Source of the DNA: Firmicutes bacterium HGW-Firmicutes-14 | GTDB lineage: Bacteria; Bacillota; Thermincolia; Thermincolales; UBA2595 | Direction: 5' to 3' | NCBI GenBank assembly: GCA_002840275.1 | Contig: PHAB01000002.1 | Location: 248,001 to 312,000, forward strand | Length of the DNA: 64,000 nucleotides | Shown: positions 8,008 to 18,362 of the stretch, piece after piece | How positions within the stretch are numbered: the stretch's first letter is position 1 | Layout: every line of letters begins with the position of its first letter | The notes under the pieces: model-generated | Seen by the model: the letters and a program-made list of their open reading frames with translations, nothing else | Databases searched by the model: none | What the model was told of the DNA's origin: nothing | Made by a program: the position numbers and the translations under genes

Positions 8008-9567
8008 ATGTCTTCAGGCAACAAAGTAGCAAAGGCTGCAGGTATACTGATGGTTGCAATGATGCTTTCAAGGGTCCTGGGATATGTCAGGGAAGCTGTT
8101 CTGGCCTCGGCCTTTGGGGCATCATGGCAGACCGATGCCTTCCTGGCAGCATTTACGGTACCGGACTTATTATATGACCTGCTTGTGGGAGGGGTCCTGA
8201 GCTCTGCCTTTATCCCCGTATTTACCAGTTACCTGGCCACCGACAGGGAAGAAGAGGCCTGGGAAGTGGCCAGTACTATGATAAACCTGATAGTGATGGT
8301 GATGGCAGTATGTATTGCCCTGGGGATGGTGTTCACTGTCCCCCTGACAAAGCTGGTGGCATATAAATTCAGCGGAGAAACCCTGGACCTGGCCGTCAGG
8401 CTGACAAGGACAATGTTTCCCGCCTTTGTTATCCTTGCCCTCAACGGCCTTATAATGGGCCTCCTGAATTCGTACAAGCATTTCACCGCCCCGGCTGTCG
8501 GGTCTGTGGTGTATAACATGTGCATCATAGCCTTTGGCCTGGGATTGTCCCAGCGGTTTGGTATCATGGCCTTTGCTATCGGGGTGGTTGTGGGACACGG
8601 GGTAAATTTCCTTATCCAGCTGCCCGCCCTGGTCCAAAAAGGGCTAAGATATAAGTTCGCCCTGAATCTGAGTCACCCCGGTGTCAGGAAGATGTTTATC
8701 CTGATGGTCCCGGCCATGCTGGGTCTTGCGGCAAACAGGGTAAACCTTATTGTCAACCAGACCATCGCTTCCGGTATCAGTGACGGTAGTATAACTGCCT
8801 TAAGGCTGGCCAACAGGCTGATGTGGCTTCCCCTGGGAGTTTTTGCCGGTTCGATTGCAGTCGCGGTATTCCCGACCCTGACCTCTTATGCCGCCAGGGA
8901 AGAGATGAAGGAATTTAAACAGACTTTGTCAATGGGTATCAGGTCCATATTCCTGATTATTGTACCGGCTTCTGTCGGGCTTGCGGTCCTCAGTATACCT
9001 ATAGTGAGACTGCTGTTTGAGCGGGGACAATTCAGCCCCGCCGCCACCCAGGTGACAGCCTATGCCCTGGTATTTTATTGTATAGGGCTTTTTGCCCAGT
9101 CAGCGGTATGGGTTATTACCAGGGCCTTCTACGCCATGCATGATACCGTAAGACCGCTGCTGATTGCTGTTACCACAATTTTGATAAACATAGCCCTCAA
9201 CCTCCTGCTGAGGCCTGTCCTGGAAGAGAGGGGACTGGCCCTGGCCTACTCGGTGACGGGAATATATAACATGGTAGTACTGCTTTGGTTCCTCCGCAGG
9301 AAAATCGGCGCCCTGGGAATGAGGAAGATTATCAGGTCTTTTGTGCTGGTTACGGCTGCTTCGGTGGTGATGGGGGTTGTTACATATGGCACTGCCCATT
9401 ACCTGGGGATATACCTGGATATGGATAAAACGGTAAACCAGGCGGCCCAGGTGGGGGTATCCATTATCATCGGCCTGGCAGTTTATGCCGGGGCGGTTCT
9501 AATGTTCCGTTTGGAGGAGACAGAACTAATCAGAGGAGTAATAAGACGAAAACTGAAAAGAATATAA
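8008..9567 (+). CDS. murJ: Lipid II flippase MurJ (MviN family)
   Basis: About 519 aa with some 14 hydrophobic segments, the MOP-superfamily fold that carries lipid II across the membrane for peptidoglycan synthesis. Family motifs are clear: MLSRVLGYVREAVLASAFG at the N-terminus, ADAF-like WQTDAFLAAFTVPD, and RLANRLMWLPLGVFAGSIAV, FERGQFSP and RAFYAMHDT in the middle. The start at ATG 8008 has AAAGGGG seven bases upstream; the in-frame GTG at 7987 has no such site. The gene appears complete. Confidence 0.93.
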   Translation: MSSGNKVAKAAGILMVAMMLSRVLGYVREAVLASAFGASWQTDAFLAAFTVPDLLYDLLVGGVLSSAFIPVFTSYLATDREEEAWEVASTMINLIVMVMAVCIALGMVFTVPLTKLVAYKFSGETLDLAVRLTRTMFPAFVILALNGLIMGLLNSYKHFTAPAVGSVVYNMCIIAFGLGLSQRFGIMAFAIGVVVGHGVNFLIQLPALVQKGLRYKFALNLSHPGVRKMFILMVPAMLGLAANRVNLIVNQTIASGISDGSITALRLANRLMWLPLGVFAGSIAVAVFPTLTSYAAREEMKEFKQTLSMGIRSIFLIIVPASVGLAVLSIPIVRLLFERGQFSPAATQVTAYALVFYCIGLFAQSAVWVITRAFYAMHDTVRPLLIAVTTILINIALNLLLRPVLEERGLALAYSVTGIYNMVVLLWFLRRKIGALGMRKIIRSFVLVTAASVVMGVVTYGTAHYLGIYLDMDKTVNQAAQVGVSIIIGLAVYAGAVLMFRLEETELIRGVIRRKLKRI

Positions 9568-9601
9568 TATCCCGGGTCTAAACCCACAAGGAGGGACATT
9601 G

Positions 9602-10000
9602 TTGTATTATTCGACTCACTTGGTTGCAGGAGCTGCAGCAGGAATTATGGCCGAGAGCCCGGCAGAGGGTTTTGTGCTGGGAGTATTGACCCATGTTATT
9701 CTGGATTTAATTCCTCATCATGACCATGAATCAGTAACCACCTGTATTTTGGACTGTGTCCTGGGTACTGCAGTATTTTTGGCAGTTATAGCGGTATTCC
9801 ACCCGGAGATGAAGATTATCTGGGGGGCATTGGGGGGTGTACTGCCTGATATTGAGATAGCCATGTATCATTTCCGCTTAATCCGGAAGAGGGTTTTTCC
9901 GTCCCATACAGGCTGCATACCCCACCTGTCCACTACAAGGATGCGGGGTTTAATAATGCAGAGCCTGGTAATTGTTCTGGGGCTTTGGATTCTCAGTTGA
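9602..10000 (+). CDS. Small membrane protein resembling YdjM-type metal-dependent hydrolases
   Basis: About 132 aa with a TTG start and AAGGAGG seven bases upstream (TTG 9599 is an alternative). Histidines and acids are placed as in the LexA-regulated YdjM/DUF457 membrane family: HLVAGAAAG at the start, DLIPHHDHES, GGVLPDIE and FPSHTG. Three or four hydrophobic stretches are present. The family is annotated as metal-dependent hydrolase but its reaction is not known, and this member is short. It stands between murJ and lepA. Confidence 0.5.
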   Translation: MYYSTHLVAGAAAGIMAESPAEGFVLGVLTHVILDLIPHHDHESVTTCILDCVLGTAVFLAVIAVFHPEMKIIWGALGGVLPDIEIAMYHFRLIRKRVFPSHTGCIPHLSTTRMRGLIMQSLVIVLGLWILS

Positions 10001-10051
10001 TTTGCGGGTCACATTAATGTTATAATAAAGAATGCTGGTACTTGCCCAATC

Positions 10052-10075
10052 TGCCCCAGGCTTCGGTCTGGGGCA
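10052..10075 (+). other. Leader hairpin upstream of lepA
   Basis: TGCCCCAG (10052-10059) pairs with CTGGGGCA (10068-10075) around an eight-base GC-containing loop. No U-tract follows, so it is more likely a leader structure of the lepA transcript than a terminator. Confidence 0.35.
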
Positions 10076-10112
10076 TAGGTTGTTAACTGCCTTAAAGGGA
10101 GAGGAATAGACA

Positions 10113-11933
10113 TTGACTGAGACTTCTCACAAAAAGACGCGTCACAGTAAGACGCGGAATTTCTGTATAATTGCTCATATCGACCACGGCAAGTCCACCC
10201 TTGCTGACCGGCTCCTGGAATACACGGGAGCCCTTACCGAGAGGGAAATGTCTGACCAGGTGCTGGATCAGATGGACCTGGAGAGGGAACGGGGGATAAC
10301 TATCAAGGCCCAGGCTGTAAGGTTGATGTACAAGGCCGACGATGGGGAGATATATACCCTGAACCTCATCGATACTCCGGGCCATGTGGATTTCACTTAT
10401 GAGGTTTCCCGCAGCCTGGCTGCCTGTGAAGGGGCTGTTCTGGTGGTAGATGCGGCCCAGGGAATAGAGGCCCAGACCCTGGCCAATGTTTACCTGGCCC
10501 TGGAGCATAATCTCGAAATAATTCCGGTTATCAACAAGGTTGACCTGCCGGGCGCTGAACCTGGCCGGGTCAAGGGTGAAATAGAGGATGTAATAGGCCT
10601 GGACTGCGGTGATGCAGTATTGGCTTCCGCCAAGGAAGGAAAGGGCATAAAAGAGGTTCTTGAACAGATCGTCACCAAAATACCCCCGCCGGTGGGAAAT
10701 GAGGATGAACCCCTCAAGGCGCTGGTATTTGATTCCCACTATGACTCCTATAAGGGTGTCATAGCTTATATACGGGTTTTTGAGGGAAGTGTCAGGCCTG
10801 GAATGCGCATCAGGATGATGGCCACCGGGAAGGACTTTGAGGTAAATGAGGTTGGCATATTCCGGCCCGCACTGACCGGTATAGGTGAATTGGGGGTCGG
10901 TGATGTGGGTTTTATCGCCGCCAGTATCAAGAATGTCAAAGATATAAGGGTGGGTGATACAGTAACAGGTGCTCAGAAACCGACGGATAAACCCCTGCCG
11001 GGTTACCGGAAGATCACACCGATGGTGTTCAGCGGCCTGTATCCCGTGGATGGGGCTGACTATGATGACCTGCGGGATGCCCTCGGGAAACTAAAGCTGA
11101 ATGACGCATCCCTGATGTTTGACCCGGAGACATCCGTTGCCCTGGGTTTTGGCTTCCGGTTGGGGTTCCTTGGTCTCCTGCATATGGAAATTATCCAGGA
11201 ACGCCTGGAACGGGAATACGGTCTGGACCTTATCACAACGGCTCCCAGTGTTGTGTTCCGCATTACCAGAACCGATGGGGAAATGATTGAGATAGATAAT
11301 CCTACCAACATGCCGCCGGCCCAGAATATTGAGCATATGGAAGAACCCTTTGTTAAAGCAACTGTCATGGTCCCCAATCATTATGTGGGAGCGGTGATGG
11401 AACTGGCCCAGGAAAAAAGGGGAATTTATCTGAACATGGAGTACCTCTCTGAATCCAGGGTCATGCTGAGTTATGAAATGCCCCTGATAGAAATCATCTA
11501 CGACTTCTTTGACCAGCTCAAATCCAGGACCAAGGGATATGCATCCCTTGATTATGAGTTTTCCGGGTACCGGGAATCTGACCTGGTCAAACTGGATATT
11601 ATGGTTTCCGCTGAGGTGGTAGACGCCCTGTCGTGTATAGTCCACCGTGACAAGGCTTATCAGAAAGGGCGCCAGTTGACGGAAAAACTGAAGGATATTA
11701 TACCCAGGCATATGTTTGAGGTCCCTATCCAGGCTACCATAGGAAATAAGATAATTGCCAGGGAGACGGTAAAAGCGATGAGGAAGAATGTCCTGGCCAA
11801 ATGCTATGGCGGGGATATTACGCGGAAAAGGAAGCTGCTGGAGAAGCAGAAAGAAGGAAAAAAGAGGATGAAACAGGTCGGTAATGTGGAAATACCCCAG
11901 GAGGCATTTATGGCTGTCCTGAAGATGGAGTGA
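10113..11933 (+). CDS. lepA: Elongation factor 4 (LepA), translational GTPase
   Basis: LepA is a ribosome-bound GTPase that resembles EF-G and helps translation or ribosome assembly under stress. The 606-aa protein has the full set of G motifs: [10 protein letters not shown] (P-loop), [11 protein letters not shown] (switch I), DTPGHVDF (switch II), NKVDLP and SAKEGKG. It ends in the LepA-specific C-terminal domain ([20 protein letters not shown]), lacking EF-G domain IV. The TTG start gives the standard family N-terminus. hemW follows after 11 bases, as in Bacillus. Confidence 0.97.
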   Translation: MTETSHKKTRHSKTRNFCIIAHIDHGKSTLADRLLEYTGALTEREMSDQVLDQMDLERERGITIKAQAVRLMYKADDGEIYTLNLIDTPGHVDFTYEVSRSLAACEGAVLVVDAAQGIEAQTLANVYLALEHNLEIIPVINKVDLPGAEPGRVKGEIEDVIGLDCGDAVLASAKEGKGIKEVLEQIVTKIPPPVGNEDEPLKALVFDSHYDSYKGVIAYIRVFEGSVRPGMRIRMMATGKDFEVNEVGIFRPALTGIGELGVGDVGFIAASIKNVKDIRVGDTVTGAQKPTDKPLPGYRKITPMVFSGLYPVDGADYDDLRDALGKLKLNDASLMFDPETSVALGFGFRLGFLGLLHMEIIQERLEREYGLDLITTAPSVVFRITRTDGEMIEIDNPTNMPPAQNIEHMEEPFVKATVMVPNHYVGAVMELAQEKRGIYLNMEYLSESRVMLSYEMPLIEIIYDFFDQLKSRTKGYASLDYEFSGYRESDLVKLDIMVSAEVVDALSCIVHRDKAYQKGRQLTEKLKDIIPRHMFEVPIQATIGNKIIARETVKAMRKNVLAKCYGGDITRKRKLLEKQKEGKKRMKQVGNVEIPQEAFMAVLKME

Positions 11934-11944
11934 GAGAGTAACAG

Positions 11945-13081
11945 ATGGCTGTCGGCTTATATATCCACATCCCGTTTTGTATTAAGAAATGCGGTTATTG
12001 TGATTTTGTATCTTATCCATATGACGCAGGGTTGGCTGCGTCATATTTGTCTGCCCTGGAAAAGGAGATGGCCCTCTGTTCCCGGGAGTTCGGCGGGGAA
12101 CAGAAGGTGTTTGGGAGCATCTACCTGGGAGGGGGGACCCCCACCGCCCTGACCGGCGGACAGGTGGCAGGCATTATCGACCGGTGCCGGAATCATTTCA
12201 GCCTGGCCGGGGATGTGGAGATAACAGTCGAATGCAACCCGGGCACAGTTGATCCGGAGAAGATGGATACTATCAGGAAATCCGGGGTCAACAGGGTCAG
12301 CATAGGGGTACAGGCATACCAGCAAAGACTGCTGTCCGGACTGGGCAGGATCCATACCTGGCGTGAAGTCGTACAGGCAGCTGACAGCTGCAGGAGCGCC
12401 GGGTTTGACAACATCAGTTTTGATCTCATCTTCGGAATCCCGGGACAGACCCGGAATGACTGGCAGGAAACTATGGACAGGGTCCTGGAAATGTCCCCGC
12501 GCCATATATCTGCATACTGCCTGAAGATTGAGCCTGGCACTCCCCTTCACCGGGAAGTAACCACTGGACCTGTGACGCCCTGTGATGAGGATTTGGAACT
12601 GGAGATGTTCTGGTGCACCGTGGACAAACTGACAGGTTGCGGGTTCAAACATTATGAGATTTCGAATTTTGCCCTGCCCGGATGGGAGGCCCGTCACAAC
12701 TTAATTTACTGGCACAACGAAGAATACCTGGGATTGGGTCCGGCTGCCCATTCGATGTTAAACGGGATAAGGTTTAATAATGTGGAAAGTGTGGAACTAT
12801 ATATCAAAAAACTAAACAGGGGCGAACTGCCTGTCAGTCAGGCCAGGGTCCTTACCGTGACGGAACAGATGGCTGAGACGGTTTTCCTGGGATTGAGACT
12901 GATTGATGGGCTTGATCCGGGTGTTTTTGCCGAAAGGTTTGGCCGGACAATTAATGAGGTATATGGTGACCGGCTGGAGAAGCTTGTCTGCCTGGAACTT
13001 CTGGAAGCCGGTGAAAACCGCCTTAAACTAACAAAAAAAGGCCTGCCCCTGGCTAATGAAGTATTTGTGGAATTCATTTAA
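11945..13081 (+). CDS. hemW: Heme chaperone HemW (radical-SAM family)
   Basis: A 378-aa radical-SAM protein of the HemN-like/HemW type. The 4Fe-4S cluster motif CIKKCGYC is near residue 12. Other typical segments are YLGGGTPTAL, ECNPGT, NRVSIGVQAY and SFDLIFGIPGQT. HemW differs from true coproporphyrinogen dehydrogenase by its short N-terminus and acts in delivering heme. The start is ATG 11945 with GAGAGAG upstream. It is co-transcribed with lepA and precedes the CIRCE promoter. Confidence 0.93.
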   Translation: MAVGLYIHIPFCIKKCGYCDFVSYPYDAGLAASYLSALEKEMALCSREFGGEQKVFGSIYLGGGTPTALTGGQVAGIIDRCRNHFSLAGDVEITVECNPGTVDPEKMDTIRKSGVNRVSIGVQAYQQRLLSGLGRIHTWREVVQAADSCRSAGFDNISFDLIFGIPGQTRNDWQETMDRVLEMSPRHISAYCLKIEPGTPLHREVTTGPVTPCDEDLELEMFWCTVDKLTGCGFKHYEISNFALPGWEARHNLIYWHNEEYLGLGPAAHSMLNGIRFNNVESVELYIKKLNRGELPVSQARVLTVTEQMAETVFLGLRLIDGLDPGVFAERFGRTINEVYGDRLEKLVCLELLEAGENRLKLTKKGLPLANEVFVEFI

Positions 13082-13095
13082 GAAGATTCACATTC

Positions 13096-13124
13096 TTGAC
13101 AAAAAAAACTTTCAATGGTATTTT
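13096..13124 (+). promoter_or_regulatory. Sigma-A-type promoter of the heat-shock operon
   Basis: TTGACA at 13096-13101, a 17-bp spacer, then TATTTT at 13119-13124. The spacing is ideal and the CIRCE element begins 12 bases downstream, where bound HrcA would block initiation. Confidence 0.75.
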
Positions 13125-13136
13125 TTTTATAGGAGA

Positions 13137-13163
13137 TTAGCACTCGACACTTTAGAGTGCTAA
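13137..13163 (+). promoter_or_regulatory. CIRCE operator (HrcA binding site)
   Basis: TTAGCACTC (13137-13145), a nine-base spacer, then GAGTGCTAA (13155-13163): a perfect match to the CIRCE consensus. It lies between the promoter and hrcA, so the HrcA repressor controls its own operon, including the chaperonin, grpE, dnaK and dnaJ. Confidence 0.97.
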
Positions 13164-13181
13164 CAAAAAGAGGGTGCTAAT

Positions 13182-14225
13182 ATGACTTTGGATGAGCGAA
13201 AACAGAAGGTGCTCCAGGCTATTATCAAAGATTATATTGCTACCGCTGAACCGGTGGGTTCCAGGACTATTGCCAAGAAGTATGACCTGGGAGTCAGTCC
13301 TGCCACCATAAGAAACGAGATGGCTGACCTTGAAGAACTGGGTTATATCGAACAGCCCCATACTTCAGCAGGCAGGATACCCTCTGACAGGGGGTACCGT
13401 TATTATGTTGACTGCCTGATGAACAAAAAGATAATGTCCAGGGACGAAGAGAAGCATATTATCAAAGGATACCAGACCAAGGTCAAAGATGTGGGCACAG
13501 TGCTCCATCAAACAAATACCATCATATCAAACATAACCAATTATGCATCCCTGTTAATGGGTCCCCAGTTTAGCAAGAGCAACCTGAGGCATGTACAGCT
13601 GGTGCCCCTGGACCACAATAAGGCCCTGGTGATTGTTGTTACTGACAACGGAATGGTCCAGACCAGGATGATTGACCTGCCCCAGACCATCAATGAGGAA
13701 GACCTGCAGAAAATCAGCCAGGTCATGAATGCCAAGCTGCAGGGACTGAGCCTTGAACATATAAAGAGGACCCTGATTAACGAAATATATTTCGAACTTT
13801 CCAAGCATAAACACATTTTTGATACTACAATGGAAATGATTCAGGAAACCCTGAGTCTTGACCATGAGGAAAAAGTTTACCTGGCAGGTACCCTAAATAT
13901 ACTGAACCAACCGGAATTCAGGGATCTGAACCGGGTAAAAACCTTATTGTCCCTGTTGGAACAGGATAATGTGCTCAAGGAAATCCTGAATGAGGGTTCC
14001 CAGATGGAAGAAGGCACCCATGTTACCATAGGAGCAGAAAATAAGGTTACCGGGCTCAAGGACTGCAGTACTATTACCGCCACATACCAGATCAACGGCA
14101 GGACTGTAGGTTCAGTGGGGGTAATCGGACCCACCCGGATGGATTATGAGAAGGCCGTGGCCATTGTGGAGTTTATGACCCGGCATTTATCCCAAATGAT
14201 GAAAGACTTTTACGGAGGTTCCTAA
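13182..14225 (+). CDS. hrcA: Heat-inducible transcriptional repressor HrcA
   Basis: A 347-aa protein. The N-terminal winged helix is clear (TLDERKQKVLQAIIKDYI, then GVSPATIRNEMADLEELGYI and PHTSAGRIPSDRGYRYYVD), followed by the GAF-like and dimerisation regions, ending RPTRMDY-like GPTRMDYEKAVAIVEFM. HrcA binds CIRCE and is folded to its active form by a chaperonin; in this operon the chaperonin that follows is not GroEL, so what signals to HrcA is an open question. The start is ATG 13182. The chaperonin ATG directly follows its stop. Confidence 0.97.
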   Translation: MTLDERKQKVLQAIIKDYIATAEPVGSRTIAKKYDLGVSPATIRNEMADLEELGYIEQPHTSAGRIPSDRGYRYYVDCLMNKKIMSRDEEKHIIKGYQTKVKDVGTVLHQTNTIISNITNYASLLMGPQFSKSNLRHVQLVPLDHNKALVIVVTDNGMVQTRMIDLPQTINEEDLQKISQVMNAKLQGLSLEHIKRTLINEIYFELSKHKHIFDTTMEMIQETLSLDHEEKVYLAGTLNILNQPEFRDLNRVKTLLSLLEQDNVLKEILNEGSQMEEGTHVTIGAENKVTGLKDCSTITATYQINGRTVGSVGVIGPTRMDYEKAVAIVEFMTRHLSQMMKDFYGGS

Positions 14226-15794
14226 ATGAGTTTGAAGCAGCAAGCAGCGAAAGGTTCAGATGTAGATGAAAAAATGGCGGCCCTGGTTACCAACTCAAAT
14301 GCCATCAGGGCGATAGCCGCCGCCGTGGAGGGGACGCTGGGTCCGAAGGGCCTTGATACCATGCTTGTCGACAAGTTTGGTGAAGTCATCATTACCAATG
14401 ACGGGGTGACTATCCTAACCACCATGGAAGCCAACCACCCGGCTGCCAAAATGCTGATCAATATTGCCAGGGCGCAGCAGGCTGAGATCGGGGACGGCAC
14501 CACCTCAGCCACGGTTATGGCCGGTGCGCTGGTGGGAGAAGGAGTTGAACAGGTGGCCAAAGGGGTCCCGGTGACCAGGGTGATAGAAGGTATCAGGGCA
14601 GGGGTCAAAAAAGCCATCGAAAGTATTAAGGAAAAAGCAGTCCCTGTCAAAGGGCTGGACGACCCGGCGCTGAAGCAGGCTGCCCTTATTGCCGGCAGAG
14701 AGCATGAGGATATTGCCGAACTGGTGGTGGAGGCTGCCAGGCTGATAGGTGATGAGAAACTTAACTCAGCTTCCTTCAAGCTTTCGGATACGATTATTGC
14801 CGAGGAAGGTGCCGAAAATGAAGTTTTTAGGGGGGTAATAATCAATAAGGAAAGGCTGAGCAAACATATGCCCAGGGAGGTATTTGATGCCTCAGTGCTG
14901 GTTATTGATGACGCCCTGGAACCGGAGGAAATAGAAGATGAAGCCCTGGCGACCGAAGCCGGTTTTGCCAGGTACCAGGAACTCCGGGAACAGTTCAGGG
15001 TCAATCTGGACAAAATCGTCCAGACAGGGATCAAAGTTATTCTTGTTGACCGCGGTGTGGACAGTTTTGCGGAAGAAGTGCTTACTGATGCCGGAATAAT
15101 GGTTGTCCAGCGAATATCCGGGAAGGAACTGCGCAAGGCAGCTGAACATACCGGGGCCAGACCGGTTAAGAGAACAGGCCTGCGGAAGGATGCCGGGGAA
15201 CTGGCAAAATACCTGGGCGGGGCCGAAAAGGTATATGAGGACGAAAAACTTGAACATATAAGGATACTCTCGGGAAAGGGCAAACCTATGGCAACTATCC
15301 TGGTGGGTGCTGCCACCGAGGAAGTTGTCGGAGAACGGGAGCGGATCGCCAAGGATGCGGCGGCATCTGTTCAGGCCGCAGTCAGGGGAGGAATCGTCCC
15401 CGGTGGCGGGGCTGTTGAGCTTGCCCTGGCCAGGGAGGTCGAAAATATCAGGGAAGATATCCGCGGAATGGCGGCTTACGGTGTTGACTGTGTCATAGAA
15501 GCCCTCAAAAGGCCCTTTACGCAGATAGCGGCCAATGCAGGGTTTAACCCTCTGGAAAAAATAGGTGATGTTATAGCCGCCCAGCTTAAAGAGGGCAATG
15601 AAAACCTTGCCCTGGATTGTGATACGGGAGATGTTGCCGATATGTTTGAACTGGGGGTGGTTGACCCGGCCCTGGTTAAACTGCACGCCCTTAAGGCGGC
15701 CGGTGAGATAGCCGAGGCTATCCTGAGGATTGATACAATAATAAAGAAAAAAGAAGAGGTTCACCAAAACCCGGTGGGAAGCGACTTTGAATAA
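14226..15794 (+). CDS. Group III (archaeal-type thermosome-like) chaperonin
   Basis: The 522-aa protein belongs to the TCP-1/thermosome lineage rather than GroEL: GPKGLDTMLVDKFG, then the ATP-site motifs TNDGVTILTTM and EIGDGTTSATVMAG, then GGIVPGGGAVELALAREV, and the built-in-lid apical domain in place of a GroES-dependent one. No groES is nearby. Archaeal-like chaperonins placed in the dnaK operon are known from anaerobic Firmicutes such as Carboxydothermus hydrogenoformans, so this is a rare but described arrangement. ATG 14226 has GGAGG eight bases upstream and directly abuts the hrcA stop, implying coupled translation. It would act in the cytoplasm as an ATP-driven folding chamber. Confidence 0.93.
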   Translation: MSLKQQAAKGSDVDEKMAALVTNSNAIRAIAAAVEGTLGPKGLDTMLVDKFGEVIITNDGVTILTTMEANHPAAKMLINIARAQQAEIGDGTTSATVMAGALVGEGVEQVAKGVPVTRVIEGIRAGVKKAIESIKEKAVPVKGLDDPALKQAALIAGREHEDIAELVVEAARLIGDEKLNSASFKLSDTIIAEEGAENEVFRGVIINKERLSKHMPREVFDASVLVIDDALEPEEIEDEALATEAGFARYQELREQFRVNLDKIVQTGIKVILVDRGVDSFAEEVLTDAGIMVVQRISGKELRKAAEHTGARPVKRTGLRKDAGELAKYLGGAEKVYEDEKLEHIRILSGKGKPMATILVGAATEEVVGERERIAKDAAASVQAAVRGGIVPGGGAVELALAREVENIREDIRGMAAYGVDCVIEALKRPFTQIAANAGFNPLEKIGDVIAAQLKEGNENLALDCDTGDVADMFELGVVDPALVKLHALKAAGEIAEAILRIDTIIKKKEEVHQNPVGSDFE

Positions 15795-15819
15795 CTTTTG
15801 AAAGGCGAATGGGGGGATA

Positions 15820-16365
15820 ATGTTGAAAGAATCAATCAATGAAGAAACGGTGAAAGCCGCACAGGAAGAAAACGGACCGGCTGCCGGTGCAGGGGAAGAC
15901 GGCGCCGGTGATATCCAGGAAGAAATCAGAAAATACGAGGCCCGGGCGGAAGAATACCTCCAGCTCCTGCAGAGGGTCCAGGCCGATTTTGATAATTACA
16001 GGAGACGGTCTGTCCAGGAGCGGGAAGAGGCGGCCAGGTACTGTTCCATGCGGTTGGCCGGGAACCTTCTCCCTGTGCTTGATAATTTTGAGCGGGCTCT
16101 CAAATCATCCGGGGATGATGTTAAACAGCTGAGAGAAGGTGTGGAACTCATTTACCGGCAGTTTAAGGATACTCTGGAAAAAGAGGGTGTCAGGTCTATG
16201 GAAGCCGTAGGCAGTGAGTTTGACCCCAACCTGCATGAGGCGGTTATGCAGGAACCCAGTGAGGAACATGATGACAATACGGTTATCGAGGAGTTCCAGA
16301 AGGGGTACATGCTGGCTGACAGGGTTATCAGGCCGGCAATGGTCAAAGTAGCCAAGAAGATATAA
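15820..16365 (+). CDS. grpE: GrpE, nucleotide-exchange factor for DnaK
   Basis: A 181-aa protein with an acidic N-terminal tail (EENGPAAGAGEDGAGDIQEE), a long helix containing QRVQADFDNYRRRSVQERE, and the beta domain with VGSEFDPNLHEAVMQ and a C-terminal GYMLADRVIRPAMVKVAKK. GrpE releases ADP from DnaK and works as a thermosensor. ATG at 15820 follows a GGGGGG-type site. It sits between the chaperonin and dnaK in the CIRCE operon. Confidence 0.96.
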   Translation: MLKESINEETVKAAQEENGPAAGAGEDGAGDIQEEIRKYEARAEEYLQLLQRVQADFDNYRRRSVQEREEAARYCSMRLAGNLLPVLDNFERALKSSGDDVKQLREGVELIYRQFKDTLEKEGVRSMEAVGSEFDPNLHEAVMQEPSEEHDDNTVIEEFQKGYMLADRVIRPAMVKVAKKI

Positions 16366-16401
16366 CGGGATAAGAAGATATATTAGGAGGTTGGAGACTT
16401 T

Positions 16402-18252
16402 ATGAGCAAGGTAATAGGAATTGATTTAGGTACTACATATTCATGCATGGCTGTCATGGAGGGCGGGGAAGCGACTGTTATTTCCAATGCCGAAGGGGCC
16501 AGGACCACACCGTCGGTTGTGGCATTTTCCAAAACCGGGGAACGGCTGGTGGGCCAGGTGGCCAAACGCCAGGCGGTAACCAACCCCGAAGGTACTGTGA
16601 TGTCCATAAAGAGGCATATGGGGACTGACTATAAGGCAAATCTGAATGGCAAGGATTACACTCCCCAGGAGATTTCAGCCATGATCCTGCAGAAACTGAA
16701 AGTTGATGCTGAGGCCTACCTGGGAGAAAAGGTCGAAAAAGCGGTCATAACTGTCCCGGCTTACTTTTCCGACAGCCAGCGCCAGGCAACAAAGGATGCG
16801 GGCAAGATTGCCGGGCTGGAAGTACTCAGGATAATTAATGAACCCACAGCGGCTGCCCTTGCTTACGGGCTTGATAAGGGAGAAGACCATACAATCCTCG
16901 TCTATGACCTGGGTGGGGGTACTTTCGATGTTTCCATTCTGGAACTTGGTGACGGGGTATTCGAAGTCAAGGCTACCAGCGGAAACAACCGCCTTGGCGG
17001 AGATGACTTTGATGACCGGGTTATCGACTGGATGGTTACGGAATTCAAAAAGGATGCCGGCATAGACCTTAAGAACGACAAAATGGCCATGCAGCGCCTT
17101 AAAGAGGCGGCTGAAAAGGCCAAAATAGAGCTATCAGGGGTTATGAGCACAAGTATAAACCTGCCCTTTATAACTGCTGACCAGTCAGGGCCAAAGCACC
17201 TGGATCTCACCCTGACCAGGGCCAAGTTCAATGATATCACTGCCGACCTGGTGGAGAAGACCATGGGTCCCACACGCCAGGCCCTTTCCGATGCGGGGAT
17301 GACCGCTGACAAAATAGATAAGGTTATCCTGGTGGGTGGTTCTACCAGGATTCCGGCCGTACAGGAAGCTATTAAAAATGTTACCGGAAAGGAACCTCAC
17401 AAGGGTGTTAACCCTGATGAAGTCGTGGCCCTGGGCGCCGCTATTCAGGCAGGGGTGCTGGCCGGTGAGGTAAAGGATGTTCTCCTCCTGGACGTTACCC
17501 CGCTTTCCCTGGGTATTGAAACCCTGGGAGGGGTATTTACAAAGCTTATCAACCGCAATACCACAATCCCGACATCCAAGAGCCAGGTCTTTTCCACTGC
17601 GTCTGATAACCAGACTTCTGTGGAAATCCATGTCCTCCAGGGTGAACGGGATATGGCGGCAGGGAACAAGACCCTGGGCAGGTTCCAGCTTACCGGTATT
17701 CCGCCTGCCCCAAGGGGAGTACCCCAGATCGAAGTCAAGTTTGATATCGATGCCAACGGTATCGTTAATGTATCAGCCAAGGATATGGCTACCGGCAACC
17801 AGCAGGCTATCACCATCACATCTTCAGGCGGCCTGTCGGAAGATGATATAAACAATATGGTCAAAGATGCCGAATCCCATGCTTCGGAAGACAAGAAGCG
17901 CAAAGAAGAGGTAGAGGTCAGGAACCAGGCAGATTCCCTGGTTTACCAGGCGGAAAAGACTGTCAAAGATTTCGGGGACAAGGCTGATAAAGAATTGGCA
18001 GACAAGGTGAGCAAGGCAGCGGAAGACTTGAAGGAAGCCCTTAAGGGTTCTGATATAGATGCCATCAAACAAAAATCAGAGGAACTGACCAAGCCCCTGT
18101 ATGAACTTACCACAGCTATGTACCAGCAGACTGCCCAGGCCGGGGCTGGCCAGGGTCAGGGCGAGGCCGGGGGAGAAGCCGGCGGAGCAGCCGGAAAAGA
18201 CGATAATGTGGTTGACGCCGAGTATAAAGAAATGGATGATGAGAATAAGTAG
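16402..18252 (+). CDS. dnaK: Chaperone protein DnaK (Hsp70)
   Basis: A full-length 616-aa Hsp70. The nucleotide-binding domain begins [19 protein letters not shown] and carries [42 protein letters not shown] and [14 protein letters not shown]. The linker [15 protein letters not shown] and the peptide-binding domain follow. The C-terminus is a Gly/Gln/Ala-rich tail ending in acidic residues. With dnaJ and grpE it folds and rescues proteins. AGGAGG stands before ATG 16402. Confidence 0.98.
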   Translation: MSKVIGIDLGTTYSCMAVMEGGEATVISNAEGARTTPSVVAFSKTGERLVGQVAKRQAVTNPEGTVMSIKRHMGTDYKANLNGKDYTPQEISAMILQKLKVDAEAYLGEKVEKAVITVPAYFSDSQRQATKDAGKIAGLEVLRIINEPTAAALAYGLDKGEDHTILVYDLGGGTFDVSILELGDGVFEVKATSGNNRLGGDDFDDRVIDWMVTEFKKDAGIDLKNDKMAMQRLKEAAEKAKIELSGVMSTSINLPFITADQSGPKHLDLTLTRAKFNDITADLVEKTMGPTRQALSDAGMTADKIDKVILVGGSTRIPAVQEAIKNVTGKEPHKGVNPDEVVALGAAIQAGVLAGEVKDVLLLDVTPLSLGIETLGGVFTKLINRNTTIPTSKSQVFSTASDNQTSVEIHVLQGERDMAAGNKTLGRFQLTGIPPAPRGVPQIEVKFDIDANGIVNVSAKDMATGNQQAITITSSGGLSEDDINNMVKDAESHASEDKKRKEEVEVRNQADSLVYQAEKTVKDFGDKADKELADKVSKAAEDLKEALKGSDIDAIKQKSEELTKPLYELTTAMYQQTAQAGAGQGQGEAGGEAGGAAGKDDNVVDAEYKEMDDENK

Positions 18253-18257
18253 GAACA

Positions 18258-18276
18258 GGGGGATATTATGTCCCCC
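18258..18276 (+). other. Intergenic hairpin between dnaK and dnaJ
   Basis: GGGGGA (18258-18263) pairs with TCCCCC (18271-18276). No run of T follows. It probably protects the dnaK end of the message or partially attenuates transcription into dnaJ. Confidence 0.4.
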
Positions 18277-18362
18277 TCAGCTTTGTTACCGGGCTGACTT
18301 TGACCGGCCTTTATAATTGAAGGAAACAGGTTTTGGGGAAAACCTGAGGGGGTTTAAACAAT

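Noticed and set aside
14222-15352. A 376-codon minus-strand frame opposite the chaperonin gene
   Set aside because: Ser/Pro-rich antisense shadow of a strongly supported gene; no family motif.
14892-15839. A 315-codon minus-strand frame opposite the chaperonin gene
   Set aside because: Antisense shadow; the residue pattern mirrors the codon bias of the plus-strand gene.
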